Origin: Helicobacteraceae bacterium
GTDB taxonomy: Bacteria; Campylobacterota; Campylobacteria; Campylobacterales; Sulfurimonadaceae
Assembly: GCA_027859195.1 (NCBI GenBank)
Contig: JAQIBF010000103.1
Location: 1-44,792, forward strand
Length of the DNA stretch: 44,792 bases
Direction of reading: 5' to 3'
The notes under the pieces are model-generated. The model did not search any database and had not been told where the DNA came from. It saw only the letters and a list, made by a program, of their open reading frames with translations. The translations under genes and the position numbers were made by a program. How positions within the stretch are numbered: the stretch's first letter is position 1; each line of letters opens with the position of its first letter. This document shows positions 9,556 through 19,064 of the stretch, one piece after another.

Positions 9556-10197
9556 TTATAGCAAAAGTGTTTTGGCAATGTGGGCAATATCATCTTTAAA
9601 AACAGTAAAATCCGGAAAGTTGTCTTTAAAGTAGGGTTCTGAGACCTGATGGAAATTTAGATCGTCTGCATGGCAATTTAGTGTCCAGATAAAGTTTACA
9701 TTCATCTCTTGTAAGGCTTTAATAGAGAGCAGGGTGTCATTTATACACCCCAGTCTGCAATGTGACACCAATAGGGCTTTTGCTGCAAAACGTTTTATGA
9801 GGTCAATCATCATTGTCTCTTTATCAAGAGGAACATAGAGACCCCCGGCACCTTCAATGATCAGGATGTCGCATAACGGTTCTATCTTTTTGATCGCTTC
9901 ATCAACAATAGAAAGGTCAATTGGTTTGGCGCCATTGGCGCAGTACGGCGCTGCCGGAAGTTCAAATTGAATGGGCACTATGTCCTTGAGATCCAGTTTT
10001 GTCATCGCAGGATTTAAAGATTGTACTAGAGAGAGCAACAGTGACCCATCGATAGGCGTATCTTCGACCCCTGTCTCGATCGGTTTGATAACACCGACTT
10101 TAAAGCCAAGAGCGGCATAGTGTTTGAGCAGGTGTGTAGTGACATAAGTTTTGCCTATATCGGTGTTTGTCGCGGTAATAAAGATTCGTTTGGCCAC
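9556..10197 (-). CDS. bioD: Dethiobiotin synthetase
   Basis: ATP-dependent carboxylation of 7,8-diaminopelargonate, the penultimate step of biotin synthesis. The 213-residue protein starts [22 protein letters not shown], where TDIGKT is the P-loop, and has KPIETG and the [10 protein letters not shown] motif typical of BioD. I choose the GTG at 10197 with an AAAGAGCAG Shine-Dalgarno; the open frame continues to 10350 but that extension would overlap the divergent gene and lacks family similarity. It leads the bioD-pyrB-pabB minus-strand run. No other biotin gene is in the window. Confidence 0.95.
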   Translation of the reverse strand: MAKRIFITATNTDIGKTYVTTHLLKHYAALGFKVGVIKPIETGVEDTPIDGSLLLSLVQSLNPAMTKLDLKDIVPIQFELPAAPYCANGAKPIDLSIVDEAIKKIEPLCDILIIEGAGGLYVPLDKETMMIDLIKRFAAKALLVSHCRLGCINDTLLSIKALQEMNVNFIWTLNCHADDLNFHQVSEPYFKDNFPDFTVFKDDIAHIAKTLLL

Positions 10198-10298
10198 TAT
10201 CTGCTCTTTTTGGTTATAATTTCGCACTATTTTACAGCAGGATTGCTTTGAATAGATATGCATAAGTATATCAACAACACGCTGGTTAAGGTTATCTA

Positions 10299-11534
10299 AT
10301 GAACAATTTTGAAGAATTTTCGACCTATTTTGTCCAAAATGTGGGCTCAAAAGAGGGCGCTGTCAGCCCTGCTGTCACACAGTCCGCTGCCTTCGGTTAC
10401 GGAAGCCCAGAGACAGCAGAAGGGATCTTTGACGGCAGCATCAAAAAGCCGCTTTATGCGCGTATGGGAAACCCGACTAATGCCAAATTAGAAGGCATCT
10501 TGGCAACAATGGATGGCGGGATAGGTGCTATTGTGACCAGTTCAGGCATGGCGGCAACTGCGCTTGCAACGATGTCACTGTTAAAAAGCGGTGACAACAT
10601 AATCAGTATCGGCGGTCTTTTTGGCGGTACATACTCATACTTTTCTGAAACACTGACACGGTTTGGTATCACGACACAGTTTTTTGATGTAGATGAGTTT
10701 GAGAAGATCGAAGATGCTATCGATGAGAGTACCAAGATCATCTTCTTAGAGTCAGTCGGCAATCCGAACATGCGTCTGCCTGACCTCCGAACTATCGCAG
10801 ACATTGCCAGCCGCAATGGTGTCGTTCTTATCGTAGACAACACCATCACTCCGATGAGTGTTTCACCGCTTGAACTCGGTGCTGACATCGTCGTCTATTC
10901 AACAACAAAGATCATCAGCGGAAATGCTTCGGCACTTGGAGGAGCAGCCGTTTTCCGTGCGATCAATGAAGGTGATGACAAGTTTAAAACAGCACGCTAC
11001 GAAGAGGTCCATAAGTTCATTAAAAAGATGGGCAAGATGGCACTGATCGCGAATGCTAAAAAACGGGCAATGCGGGACTTCGGTATGAGTGCATCCGCAT
11101 TTTCGTCGTATTTGACGCTGCTTGGTCTGGAGACACTGCCGCTTAGAATGGACCGTATCGTCAGCAGCGTAGAAAAGATCGCGCGGGCACTGCACCTAAA
11201 AGGTATCAAAGTCAATCACCCTTCTATTGAAGGGCATGAACAACATGCGCGTTATCTGGCACAGTTTTCCAAAGGGTGCGGTACATTGATGACAATAGAC
11301 ATGGGCACACAAGAAGCTGCCTATGCGTTTTTACGCCGCAGTAAACTGGCGACGATCACGGCTAACATTGGCGACAGCCGCACCTTGGCACTGCATATGG
11401 CGTCAACTATTTACAGCGACTTTGATGAAGAGACACGTAAATTCCTTGGTATCACGGACGGACTGATCCGTATCTCTATCGGGCTTGAAAACCCGGACGA
11501 CATCATCGAAGACTTCATTCAGGCTGCCAGCTAG
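10299..11534 (+). CDS. Trans-sulfuration family PLP enzyme (O-acetylhomoserine sulfhydrylase-like)
   Basis: Cys/Met-metabolism PLP enzyme of 411 residues. The PLP lysine is Lys204 in STTKIISGNA, preceded by the VDNTITPM aspartate segment that contacts the pyridine nitrogen, and SSGMAAT binds the phosphate. Family members act as O-acetylhomoserine sulfhydrylase, cystathionine gamma-synthase or methionine gamma-lyase, and the choice cannot be fixed by eye; length and YARMGNPTN context favour the sulfhydrylase group. It is divergent from bioD and convergent with the following oxidoreductase (22-base gap). Confidence 0.88.
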   Translation: MNNFEEFSTYFVQNVGSKEGAVSPAVTQSAAFGYGSPETAEGIFDGSIKKPLYARMGNPTNAKLEGILATMDGGIGAIVTSSGMAATALATMSLLKSGDNIISIGGLFGGTYSYFSETLTRFGITTQFFDVDEFEKIEDAIDESTKIIFLESVGNPNMRLPDLRTIADIASRNGVVLIVDNTITPMSVSPLELGADIVVYSTTKIISGNASALGGAAVFRAINEGDDKFKTARYEEVHKFIKKMGKMALIANAKKRAMRDFGMSASAFSSYLTLLGLETLPLRMDRIVSSVEKIARALHLKGIKVNHPSIEGHEQHARYLAQFSKGCGTLMTIDMGTQEAAYAFLRRSKLATITANIGDSRTLALHMASTIYSDFDEETRKFLGITDGLIRISIGLENPDDIIEDFIQAAS

Positions 11535-11556
11535 ATCTTTAGCAAGCGCTCGGCTC

Positions 11557-12765
11557 TTATTTGTCCAGTGTCTCAGTCCGTTTTTTAAAGCCGGTATTGA
11601 CACGCAGTTTTAGACCTATGTAGTAGGTGTAGGTGATCAGTTTCTTGAGCAAGTAGGCGCTGTACCCTTTTACCTTGATGACCTTGAACATCTCGCCTAC
11701 CGCATATTTCCCGCCGAGCGCTACAAAAACACCATCGATGGAAGCGTCAAAAGGTTTAACTTTTTGGTGTACTAAAGAGTGCTTGATGTTTTTTGCCACA
11801 TATTCGGCGCTGCGTTCTGCCGTCTGTGCGGTCGGCGGTAAGATTTCGCCTTTGGCATCGTGGATCTCAACACAGTCACCGATGGCAAATACATTGGACG
11901 CCTCTGGAATACGCAGGTACTCATTGACAATAAACTGGTTTATACGGTTTCTCTCTACTTCTCGTGAAAGCTTGAACGACGGTACTTTGATCCCTCCCGT
12001 AAAGATCATAAAGAAAAAGTCGAGTTGTCGGCCATCTTTAAAACAGATGTTAGTGCTGTTGACACGCTCAATAAATGAGTCGGTCATAATATTGATGCCA
12101 AGTTCCTCCAGTCTCTGGTGCGTATTTTTAATGATGTAGTCACTCATGCCCGGCAAGATGGTACTGCTGGCATCGATGAGGTAGATCTTGATCTCTTGCG
12201 TCGACTCACCGATGCTCTTGGTATGCTTTTTGATAACGTCAGCCATCTCAGCAGCAATTTCAACACCGCTTAATCCGGCTCCGCCAATAGCAATATTAAG
12301 TACCCCTTTGTCAGAGTCTAACGGACTCTCCATCTTGTTATAAAGGAGCCTTTCAAAGGCAGTTCTAAAGTTAAAGGCGCGCTGTAGCTTTTTGACGCCA
12401 AAGCTGTTTTCTCTCAGCCCTTCAATAAAGGAGAAAAAGTTGGTCTCAGCTCCAATCGCCATAATGAGATAATCGTAATGAAGTTTTTTGTCTGAAAGCT
12501 GAACGGTCTGGTCCTTAAAATCAACGTATGTGACTTCGTCATGGAGAAATTCCACCCATTTTTTAAAACCAAAACACCAGTTTTTAAGATCAACAGCGAT
12601 GTCAGGCAGGTCAAAACGTCCGGCAATATAGCCGTACGCTTCTGTTTGTAGGTAGTGGTAGGGATGTTTGTCGATCAGGGTAATATGGAGGCCGTCAATA
12701 CCGGCTAGATTCTCAACTGCACGAAGACCGCCGTAGCCGCCTCCGATGACTATAATTTTTTTCAT
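11557..12765 (-). CDS. Type II NADH dehydrogenase-like FAD oxidoreductase
   Basis: Peripheral membrane flavoprotein expected to pass electrons from NAD(P)H to quinone; sulfide:quinone oxidoreductase relatives share the fold. The 402-residue protein has an N-terminal FAD-binding motif (IVIGGGYGGLRAVENL) and a second nucleotide motif (AIGGAGLSGVEIAAEM) near residue 160, then ATG/GD-type FAD contact NVFAIGDCVEI. The paired cysteines needed for sulfide oxidation are not evident, so NDH-2-like is preferred. It has its own upstream region, which contains the MITE-like element. Confidence 0.85.
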   Translation of the reverse strand: MKKIIVIGGGYGGLRAVENLAGIDGLHITLIDKHPYHYLQTEAYGYIAGRFDLPDIAVDLKNWCFGFKKWVEFLHDEVTYVDFKDQTVQLSDKKLHYDYLIMAIGAETNFFSFIEGLRENSFGVKKLQRAFNFRTAFERLLYNKMESPLDSDKGVLNIAIGGAGLSGVEIAAEMADVIKKHTKSIGESTQEIKIYLIDASSTILPGMSDYIIKNTHQRLEELGINIMTDSFIERVNSTNICFKDGRQLDFFFMIFTGGIKVPSFKLSREVERNRINQFIVNEYLRIPEASNVFAIGDCVEIHDAKGEILPPTAQTAERSAEYVAKNIKHSLVHQKVKPFDASIDGVFVALGGKYAVGEMFKVIKVKGYSAYLLKKLITYTYYIGLKLRVNTGFKKRTETLDK

Positions 12766-12801
12766 GCTTCAATGCCCAGACTTTTTTGAGATTATCTCTA
12801 A

Positions 12802-13063
12802 AGGGCACTTCTACAAACCTTAGCAGGCTTCAGAGAGAAGAAAGAGAGATGACTTTGTGCAGAACTTTTCTTGAGTCATAGCCGTAGCTATGAGGATAGA
12901 AAATTCTGTGCAAGATCGCTCTCTTTATCCCTCCCGTAGGGCGATAGAGAGAAATCCACACTCTGTGTTGCCCCTTTTCGCCTTAGCTATGGCTTCAAAG
13001 GATCGCCTTGATTGTGAACCTCTCTCTATCGCTGAAGTCAACTAGGGTTTGTAGAAGTGCCCT
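12802..13063. mobile_element. MITE-like element with terminal inverted repeats and TAA target duplication
   Basis: The ends are an 18-bp perfect inverted repeat, AGGGCACTTCTACAAACC at 12802-12819 and its complement at 13046-13063, extending inward four more bases with one mismatch. TAA flanks both ends (12799-12801 and 13064-13066), as expected for a 3-bp TNA target duplication of some IS5-group elements. Inside are two long hairpins: one centred on TCATAGC/GCTATGA (12876-12882, 12887-12893), the other closed by GCGATAGAGAG at 12941-12951 and its complement at 13022-13032. There is no ORF. The family assignment is inference; the repeat structure is directly visible. Confidence 0.75.
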
Positions 13064-13066
13064 TAA

Positions 13067-13307
13067 TAGATATTTGAAGAGGATTTAATAGTGCTGTTTA
13101 GATCGATTTAACCAAGAATGTTGACAAGATCAAAAAATGCATACATTATGATGCGTAAAGGTGTGATAAAAGTAATGTTGTCAATTTGATCATATAGAAG
13201 TAAACAGTTGCTTATTAATCCTCATAAAACAAAGCTAACTCGGACTTTTAAGCAAAAGTACACCGAAACATTGATACATTCTCTATATCTATAAAATAGG
13301 ATTTTTT
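13067..13307 (+). promoter_or_regulatory. clpS upstream region
   Basis: No gene. AT-rich DNA with TATATC/TATAAA-type -10 candidates about 20-30 bases before clpS and an AGGA Shine-Dalgarno ahead of the TTG start. A TTGACAA/TTGTCAA inverted pair with a long spacer occurs further upstream; significance unknown. Confidence 0.3.
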
Positions 13308-13601
13308 TTGAGTACTAAACATGAATTAGAGGGAGAACTCTCTGTGAGAGAGCCCAAGCAATACCTTGTCTATCTACTTAATGATGACTATACCTCGATG
13401 GATTTTGTGATCGATGTGTTGATGAACATCTTTCATAAAAACTATCAAGAAGCAGAGCAGATCATGCTTGATGTCCATAAAAAAGATCGCGGTGTCTGCG
13501 GTGTCTTTACGTATGAGGTCGCAGAGACCAAGGTGATGCAGGTAAGCAAACTTGCCCGTGAACAGGGCTTTCCACTTAAAGCAACAATGGAGGAAGCGTA
13601 A
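13308..13601 (+). CDS. clpS: ATP-dependent Clp protease adaptor
   Basis: Delivers N-degron substrates to ClpAP. The 97-residue protein has the ClpS core: VYLLNDDYTSMDFVIDVLMNIF (the N-degron pocket region with the conserved NDDYT) and the helix around MLDVHKKDRGVCGVFTYEVAETK. Translation starts at TTG 13308 after AGGA. Its stop lies one base before the clpA ATG, so ClpS and ClpA are made from one transcript. With clpA and aat it forms an N-end rule module: Aat marks the substrate, ClpS recognises it, ClpA unfolds it. Confidence 0.95.
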   Translation: MSTKHELEGELSVREPKQYLVYLLNDDYTSMDFVIDVLMNIFHKNYQEAEQIMLDVHKKDRGVCGVFTYEVAETKVMQVSKLAREQGFPLKATMEEA

Positions 13602-13602
13602 G

Positions 13603-15786
13603 ATGATCAGTGCAGAACTAAACAGTATTTTCCAAAAAGCGCTTATTTATGCAAAAGACCAGCGCCATGAATATCTGACAATCGAACATGTGTTTTTTGC
13701 ACTGTTGGGCTCCAAAGAGGGTATTGCCATCATTAAAGAGTGCGGTGGTGATGTCGAGAGTATGCGAGAAGCTGCAGCCACTTATCTGAGTGAGACAATG
13801 CAAGCGTTGCCTGAGGATGTGAATCAAGAGCCTTTTGAGACAGTTGCGCTTTCGCGTATGATCGATACGATGATAAAGCATATTCAAAGTGCGCAAAAAG
13901 AGCAGGCTGATGTAGGTGATCTGATGGCCGCGGTGTTCGAAGAAGAACACACTTATGCCCTTGCGCTTTTGAACGATCAGGCGATTTCACGTGTGGATAT
14001 TCTGGAGGTGATCTCACATCAAAATGTTGATACGGTTACAGCAACCGGTGATGAGAACGAAAGCTATCTCGACAAATATACGATTAATTTGGTCGAAAAG
14101 GCTAAGCAGGGCAAGATCGATCCGGTTATCGGCCGCGAAGATGAGATCGAACGTGTTGTTCAGACACTCTGTCGCCGCAAGAAAAACAATCCGCTGCTTG
14201 TCGGTGAGCCGGGTGTCGGCAAGACTGCAATTGCTGAAGGTCTGGCACTGCGTATCAGTGAAGATAATGTGCCCGAGATCATTCATGCTGCACCGGTCTT
14301 CGCACTTGATCTCTCTGCCATGCTTGCCGGAACAAAATATCGTGGTGACTTCGAGAAGCGTCTTAAGGGCGTGATCGATGAGCTTAAAATGACTGAAAAT
14401 GCAATTTTGTTTATTTATGAGATTCATACGCTTGTGGGTGCAGGTGCGGTCAGTGGGGGCAGTATGGACGCCTCGAATCAGCTTAAACCTGCACTTGCCT
14501 CCGGCGAACTCAAATGTATGGGGGCAACGACTTTTGCCGAGCATCGAAATGCCTTTGAAAAAGACAAGGCATTGAGCCGTCGTTTTGCCCGTATCGATGT
14601 GGACGAGCCTTCTCTTAAGGACAGTTTCCTTATTCTGAAAGGTCTGCGATCAAAATATGAAGAACATCATGGCATCAAGTACACGGACAAAGCGCTTCAA
14701 GCGGCAGTTGACCTTTCTAAAAAGTATATTACCGATCGATTTTTACCGGATGTTGCTATAGACCTTATCGATGAAGCCGGTGCGTCGTTCCATCTGCAGA
14801 AGAAAAAACGAAGCACCGTGACACCTCACGATATTGAGAAAGTGATCTCCAAGATCACGGGCATACCGACATCCCGTATGACAGAAGATGATACGACCAG
14901 ACTCGAGAGTCTGGAAGCGGATCTGAAAAAACGTGTCATTGGACAAGATGCAGCGGTTGAAAAAGTCGCACAGGCGATCAAACGCTCGCGTGCCGGAATG
15001 AATGCCAGTGATAAACCGATAGGTTCATTTCTCTTTACAGGACCTACCGGTGTGGGTAAAACAGAACTTGCCAAGTCTCTTGCAGATGAGATGGGAATCC
15101 ATTTCGAACGCTTTGATATGAGTGAATATATGGAGAAACATGCCCTCTCCCGCCTCGTCGGCGCACCTCCAGGTTATGTCGGCTTTGAACAAGGCGGTTT
15201 GCTGACAGAGGTCATTCGTAAACATCCGTATACTGTTTTACTTCTTGACGAGATTGAAAAAGCACATCCTGACCTTGTAAATATCTTGCTGCAGGTGATG
15301 GATAGTGCTACGCTGACGGACAACAATGGGTACAAGGCCAATTTTAAAAATGTGGTCTTGATCATGACCTCTAATGTTGGTGCTCAGGCCGCAAGTGTTA
15401 TGGGTTTCAATGCCAATCAGTCACTCTCCCGAGGTGAAGAGCTTAAAGCTTTTTTTACACCGGAATTTAGAAACAGACTGGATGCCGTTATTGAGTTCGT
15501 GCCGCTGGGGATCAATGTGGTCGAAAGTATCGTTGACAAGTTTATCGGGGAACTTAACGAGCAGCTTTCTAAGAAAAAAGTGGTAGTAGAGATCAGTGAG
15601 AGAGCCCGCGGCTACCTGGCTGAGATGGGGTATGATATTGCTATGGGTGCCCGTCCTCTCGGTCGTGTCATCCAAGAGAAGATCAAAGACAAGCTTACGG
15701 ATGAGATGTTATTTGGTTCGCTCAAACATGGCGGTAAAGTGAAGGTCGATTATGATGACACCCTCACCTTAAACTTTAGTGAATGA
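13603..15786 (+). CDS. clpA: ATP-dependent Clp protease ATP-binding subunit ClpA
   Basis: Hexameric AAA+ unfoldase that feeds ClpP. The start at ATG 13603 ([14 protein letters not shown]) follows clpS by one base and gives 727 residues, a normal length. An N-domain of about 140 residues is followed by D1 with Walker A GEPGVGKT at 201-208 and D2 with Walker A GPTGVGKT at 480-487 and Walker [14 protein letters not shown]. The D1 Walker B reads LFIYEIHT instead of LFIDEIHT: codon 272 is TAT (14416-14418), one base from GAT, so the Mg-coordinating Asp is missing. D2 looks intact. The stop overlaps aat by four bases. Confidence 0.96.
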   Translation: MISAELNSIFQKALIYAKDQRHEYLTIEHVFFALLGSKEGIAIIKECGGDVESMREAAATYLSETMQALPEDVNQEPFETVALSRMIDTMIKHIQSAQKEQADVGDLMAAVFEEEHTYALALLNDQAISRVDILEVISHQNVDTVTATGDENESYLDKYTINLVEKAKQGKIDPVIGREDEIERVVQTLCRRKKNNPLLVGEPGVGKTAIAEGLALRISEDNVPEIIHAAPVFALDLSAMLAGTKYRGDFEKRLKGVIDELKMTENAILFIYEIHTLVGAGAVSGGSMDASNQLKPALASGELKCMGATTFAEHRNAFEKDKALSRRFARIDVDEPSLKDSFLILKGLRSKYEEHHGIKYTDKALQAAVDLSKKYITDRFLPDVAIDLIDEAGASFHLQKKKRSTVTPHDIEKVISKITGIPTSRMTEDDTTRLESLEADLKKRVIGQDAAVEKVAQAIKRSRAGMNASDKPIGSFLFTGPTGVGKTELAKSLADEMGIHFERFDMSEYMEKHALSRLVGAPPGYVGFEQGGLLTEVIRKHPYTVLLLDEIEKAHPDLVNILLQVMDSATLTDNNGYKANFKNVVLIMTSNVGAQAASVMGFNANQSLSRGEELKAFFTPEFRNRLDAVIEFVPLGINVVESIVDKFIGELNEQLSKKKVVVEISERARGYLAEMGYDIAMGARPLGRVIQEKIKDKLTDEMLFGSLKHGGKVKVDYDDTLTLNFSE

Positions 15787-16457
15787 TTAGACAGCTCGAT
15801 TATCAACTGAAGTTTCCTCATCCAGATGAAGCGAACGAGGATGGGATCGTGGCATTTGGCGGTGACCTGAGCCCGTCAAGACTTTACCTGGCCTATCGTG
15901 AAGGGATCTTCCCCTGGTATGCCAAAGGTGACCCCATTCTCTGGTGGTCACCGGACCCTCGTCTGATCTTACATCTTGATGATTTTAAACTTCGCAAATC
16001 ACTCCAAAAACGGATGAAACATTTTGAAGTGCGTTTTGATACGGCATTTGCCGAGGTTCTTAAAAAGTGTTCGACTGTCCATCGGCCGGGGCAAGAGGGC
16101 ACATGGCTGCAGCCAGAGCTTATAGAAGCAATGACAGTTCTGCACTCTTTGGGCAGAGCCCACTCTGTCGAAGCCTATTATGAGGGTGAATTGGTTGGCG
16201 GACTGTATGGTATCGGCGTGGGAAGAGTCTTTTGCGGTGAGTCGATGTTTGCAACAAAAAATGATGCCTCAAAAGTCGCTTTTGCTGTTTTGGTAGAGAA
16301 GCTAAGAGAGTGGGGGTATACCTTTATCGACGCACAAGTCCCCACTGAACATCTGAAGTCATTAGGTGCGATCGAGGTCTACAGGGAGTACTTTTTAAAG
16401 TTGTTTTATGCGAACCGGGATGAAGAGGTCTCGCAAGTTGCCTGGAAAATGTATTAG
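15783..16457 (+). CDS. aat: Leucyl/phenylalanyl-tRNA-protein transferase
   Basis: Adds Leu or Phe from aminoacyl-tRNA to N-terminal Lys/Arg of proteins, creating an N-degron. The 224-residue protein has the family segments DGIVAFGGDLSPSRLYLAYREGIFPWY, PILWWSPDPR, GGLYGIGVGRVFCGESMF and FIDAQVPTEHLKSLGA. It overlaps clpA by four bases (ATGA), which fits a shared N-end rule operon clpS-clpA-aat. Length is typical. Confidence 0.96.
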   Translation: MIRQLDYQLKFPHPDEANEDGIVAFGGDLSPSRLYLAYREGIFPWYAKGDPILWWSPDPRLILHLDDFKLRKSLQKRMKHFEVRFDTAFAEVLKKCSTVHRPGQEGTWLQPELIEAMTVLHSLGRAHSVEAYYEGELVGGLYGIGVGRVFCGESMFATKNDASKVAFAVLVEKLREWGYTFIDAQVPTEHLKSLGAIEVYREYFLKLFYANRDEEVSQVAWKMY

Positions 16458-16538
16458 CCGAAGTTTTAGCATCAGATAAGAGCTACCCTTAAATGAGGCT
16501 GTGGTAAACTATATCAATTAAAAATAATAGGGTGAAAT

Positions 16539-16796
16539 ATGGTAACAACAGAGATTTTAAAAGAGAAGATCATTGAAGGTTTAAACCTTGAAGATATTGA
16601 TGCAAGCGAGATCAGTGACACCGATCCACTCTTTGGTGATGATGGTTTGGGTCTTGATTCTGTTGACGCTATTGAATTAACATTGGTCGTTGAAAAAGAG
16701 TTCGGTGTTAAGGTGACAAATATCGCAGACGCAGAGACGATTTTTGCAACAGTAACGTCTCTATGTAACTATATCAATGAGCAGAAAAATGCATAA
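16539..16796 (+). CDS. Acyl carrier protein, first of four in the pigment locus
   Basis: Carries acyl intermediates on phosphopantetheine. The 85-residue acidic protein has the attachment motif GLGLDSVDAIEL with Ser41. It resembles the ACP at 27812 (same GLGLDSVDAIEL motif and LF-x-DG start) more than the other two, which suggests these two form a pair in the aryl polyene branch. It lies alone between aat and the minus-strand methyltransferase gene. A 4'-phosphopantetheinyl transferase is not in the window. Confidence 0.9.
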   Translation: MVTTEILKEKIIEGLNLEDIDASEISDTDPLFGDDGLGLDSVDAIELTLVVEKEFGVKVTNIADAETIFATVTSLCNYINEQKNA

Positions 16797-16918
16797 TCTA
16801 TAGCGTTTTCAAATTCGAAAAGTCCGCTTTAACTGCACATAATCTTTTCTACAAGAGAATACAAAGTTATTGCAGTCAAAGGAATTACTTCCTTTGGCGT
16901 AATAAAGAGATGTTCTCT

Positions 16919-17989
16919 TTACTCTTTTTTCTTACATGAGGTCATTGTATGGCCAAACCCTAATCTATCGATCTCTTCATCAACTTCTAATCCGGCAGCT
17001 TCAATATATTTATGCATATCTTCTGCGCTGTACATCTTGCTCGTACCGTTGGCCAAAGCCGTAAAGTACGGAGAACAGTTTATAAGGATATAGGCGCCGA
17101 TCTCATGTTGTTGGCGGTCCCAATACGGTTCGATGATATGGATGCGTCCATCTACGCTCAAGGCCTCTTTAGCCCGCTGCAAGATCGCGATGATATCTTC
17201 GGGCGGAAAACAGTCTAAAAATTGACTCATCCAGACGACATCAAAACCTTTAGGAAAAGGTTTTGAGTGGTCAAGAAGGTCCATAACCTCACCGTGAACC
17301 CTCTCTTTAACACCTGCCTCTTCAGCATTTTGGAAGGCGGTCTGGATCTGCAGTGGATGATCACAGATCGTAACGCTTGTTTCAGGTGACGCGGAGGTGA
17401 TGGCAATAGCCCACTTACCGGTATTCCCCCCAATATCGAGGATCTTCTTCGGTTTACGCTCTGCCATCAGGTCGACCAATGTCTTAAAGGCTGAGTCGGA
17501 GTAAAAGTGGTCATAACCGAACCAGCTCTCTTTTGTCTTTTCCGGCAGTTCTGTCAGGTAAGGATAGATCGTCTCCCAATCTTTGTTAAAAAACTTCTGC
17601 AAGCCCGCAGGACGTCCCTCTTTGATAGAGTCTCCTAACTCAGTTATACCCATATAGTTGACATCCTGAGAGTAGTTGAAGTTGGCATTTGTCATCTCAT
17701 CATAGGCAAGAAAAAAACCGATTCGCGTTATGTGATAACGTTTCTGCTCAAGTTTCATCGCGCCCATACTGAAACCGGACTCGCAGAGGACTGTGATACC
17801 ATACTCACTGATGCCAGTAGCAGTTATGAGCTCTTCTACGCTCATGCCTGTTTTTTTGTTCTCATGGAGTAGTTTGAGAATGCCCCATTCACGGAGAAGA
17901 TTGGCAACTTGGAAAATTATGGGAGCATGTGCGATTTTTTGTGCTTCCATCAAAGCGTCTAGTGAGCTGAGTTTATCAGTATCAAGCAT
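16919..17989 (-). CDS. SAM-dependent methyltransferase, winged-helix O-methyltransferase-like
   Basis: Probably methylates the aryl head group or resorcinol hydroxyl of the pigment. The 356 residues consist of an N-terminal winged-helix-like dimerisation half (about 15-100) and a class I Rossmann domain with the AdoMet motif ILDIGGNTG at 183-191, CDHPLQI for the acidic ribose contact region, and HIIEPYW near the C-terminus. Similar proteins occur beside flexirubin and aryl polyene genes. It is transcribed divergently from darA; a minus-strand TATAAT (18020-18025) lies about 31 bases before the start. The acceptor is inference from context. Confidence 0.85.
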   Translation of the reverse strand: MLDTDKLSSLDALMEAQKIAHAPIIFQVANLLREWGILKLLHENKKTGMSVEELITATGISEYGITVLCESGFSMGAMKLEQKRYHITRIGFFLAYDEMTNANFNYSQDVNYMGITELGDSIKEGRPAGLQKFFNKDWETIYPYLTELPEKTKESWFGYDHFYSDSAFKTLVDLMAERKPKKILDIGGNTGKWAIAITSASPETSVTICDHPLQIQTAFQNAEEAGVKERVHGEVMDLLDHSKPFPKGFDVVWMSQFLDCFPPEDIIAILQRAKEALSVDGRIHIIEPYWDRQQHEIGAYILINCSPYFTALANGTSKMYSAEDMHKYIEAAGLEVDEEIDRLGFGHTMTSCKKKE

Positions 17990-18019
17990 GGATGTCCTTT
18001 ATGCATATTAACAGTAAAC

Positions 18020-18112
18020 ATTATATTGGAGTTGCCCTCTGAAAACACTGAAAAGAGCCTCTATCGCAATAGAACACTACTTATTATTTTTTATGGGTAG
18101 ATAGGTTAAAAT
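18020..18112. promoter_or_regulatory. Divergent promoters for the methyltransferase gene and the darA block
   Basis: TATAAT on the minus strand at 18020-18025 would drive the methyltransferase gene. TAAAAT on the plus strand at 18107-18112 would drive the 18147-28798 block. Neither has a clear -35 box. The 157-base gap could hold a shared operator, but I see no convincing palindrome. Confidence 0.4.
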
Positions 18113-18146
18113 ATCGGTTCTAAATTTAATTTATTTTTGGGTAGCT

Positions 18147-19061
18147 ATGAAAAGAGTTTTAGTCCTTTACTATTCGCAGAGCGGGCAATTGAAGAAGATG
18201 GTGGATTCGGCAACGCAACCGCTTAGAGAAAATAGTGAAGTGACGCTTGATTATCGAAAGATAAAACCTGTTGCATAATACCCGTATCCATGGCCGTTGT
18301 ACCCGTTTTTCGACGCTTTTCCGGAAGCGATCTATATGAACGGATGCGAGGTCGAACCGCTGGAAGATCTGGCAGATGATTATGACCTGATCATTCTTGG
18401 GTATACCATCTGGTTCCTCTCTCCATCGATTCCTGTCACCGGCTTTATGCAGAGTGAACAGGCAAAACGTCTTTTTAAAGACAAACCGGTTGTGACGATG
18501 ATCGCCTGCAGAGACATGTGGGTGATGGCGCAAGAGAAGATGAAGAGACTTCTTAGCGATGTGGGTGCAACTCTGATTGATAATGTTGTATTGACGGACC
18601 AAGGGGGTTCACTCTACGCTTTTGTCACGACGCCGAGATGGCTACTAACAGGGAAGAAAGATCCATTTTGGGGCTTTCCTGCGGCCGGTGTTTCAGATAA
18701 GGATATCAAAGAGAGCTCACGTTTCGGTGAGCGTCTTCTTGATGGGCTTATAAAGGGTGAAGAGAAGAGCAAGCAGCCTCTGCTGAAACATATGGGCGCG
18801 GTGACAGTCAACGGTAAACTGGTCGCTACGGAGAAGATCGCGACACGTTCATTTATGATCTGGGGAAAATTGATCCAAAAAGCGGGAGCACCGGGTTCAT
18901 TCGCGCGAAAGATCGTCATCACAATATATGCTGTTTTTTTAGCGACCCTGGTGTTGACAATCGTACCATTGAACATTCTAGTCAGACGATTGATCTATCC
19001 ATTTCGAAAAGAAGCAATAGAGAAAAGTGTGAAATTTTATGAAGAACCTTCAGGACGGTAA
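18147..19061 (+). pseudogene. darA: DarA-type flavoprotein (dialkylresorcinol aromatase) with an in-frame stop
   Basis: In known DAR pathways DarA oxidises the cyclohexanedione made by DarB to the resorcinol. From ATG 18147 the frame reads MKRVLVLYYSQSGQL, a flavodoxin-like phosphate-binding loop, to residue 43, then TAA at 18276-18278, and continues without another stop to 19061 (304 codons in all). The downstream part begins YPYPWPLYPFFDAFPEA and ends in a hydrophobic helix with basic tail. Restarting at TTG 18297 would lose the flavin loop. One base change accounts for the stop, so it is a recent mutation, a sequence error, or read through. The next gene, darB, starts 4 bases after. Confidence 0.85.
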
Positions 19062-19064
19062 GCA

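Noticed and set aside
9528-9593. Longer N-terminus for pyrB
   Set aside because: No ribosome binding site and no family similarity; ATG 9527 has a strong AAAGGAG.
10198-10350. Longer N-terminus for bioD
   Set aside because: Would overlap the divergent PLP enzyme gene; GTG 10197 matches family starts.
18297-19061. A separate gene starting at TTG 18297
   Set aside because: The frame is continuous with the upstream ATG 18147 apart from one stop; the flavin loop lies upstream, so this is better read as part of an interrupted darA.
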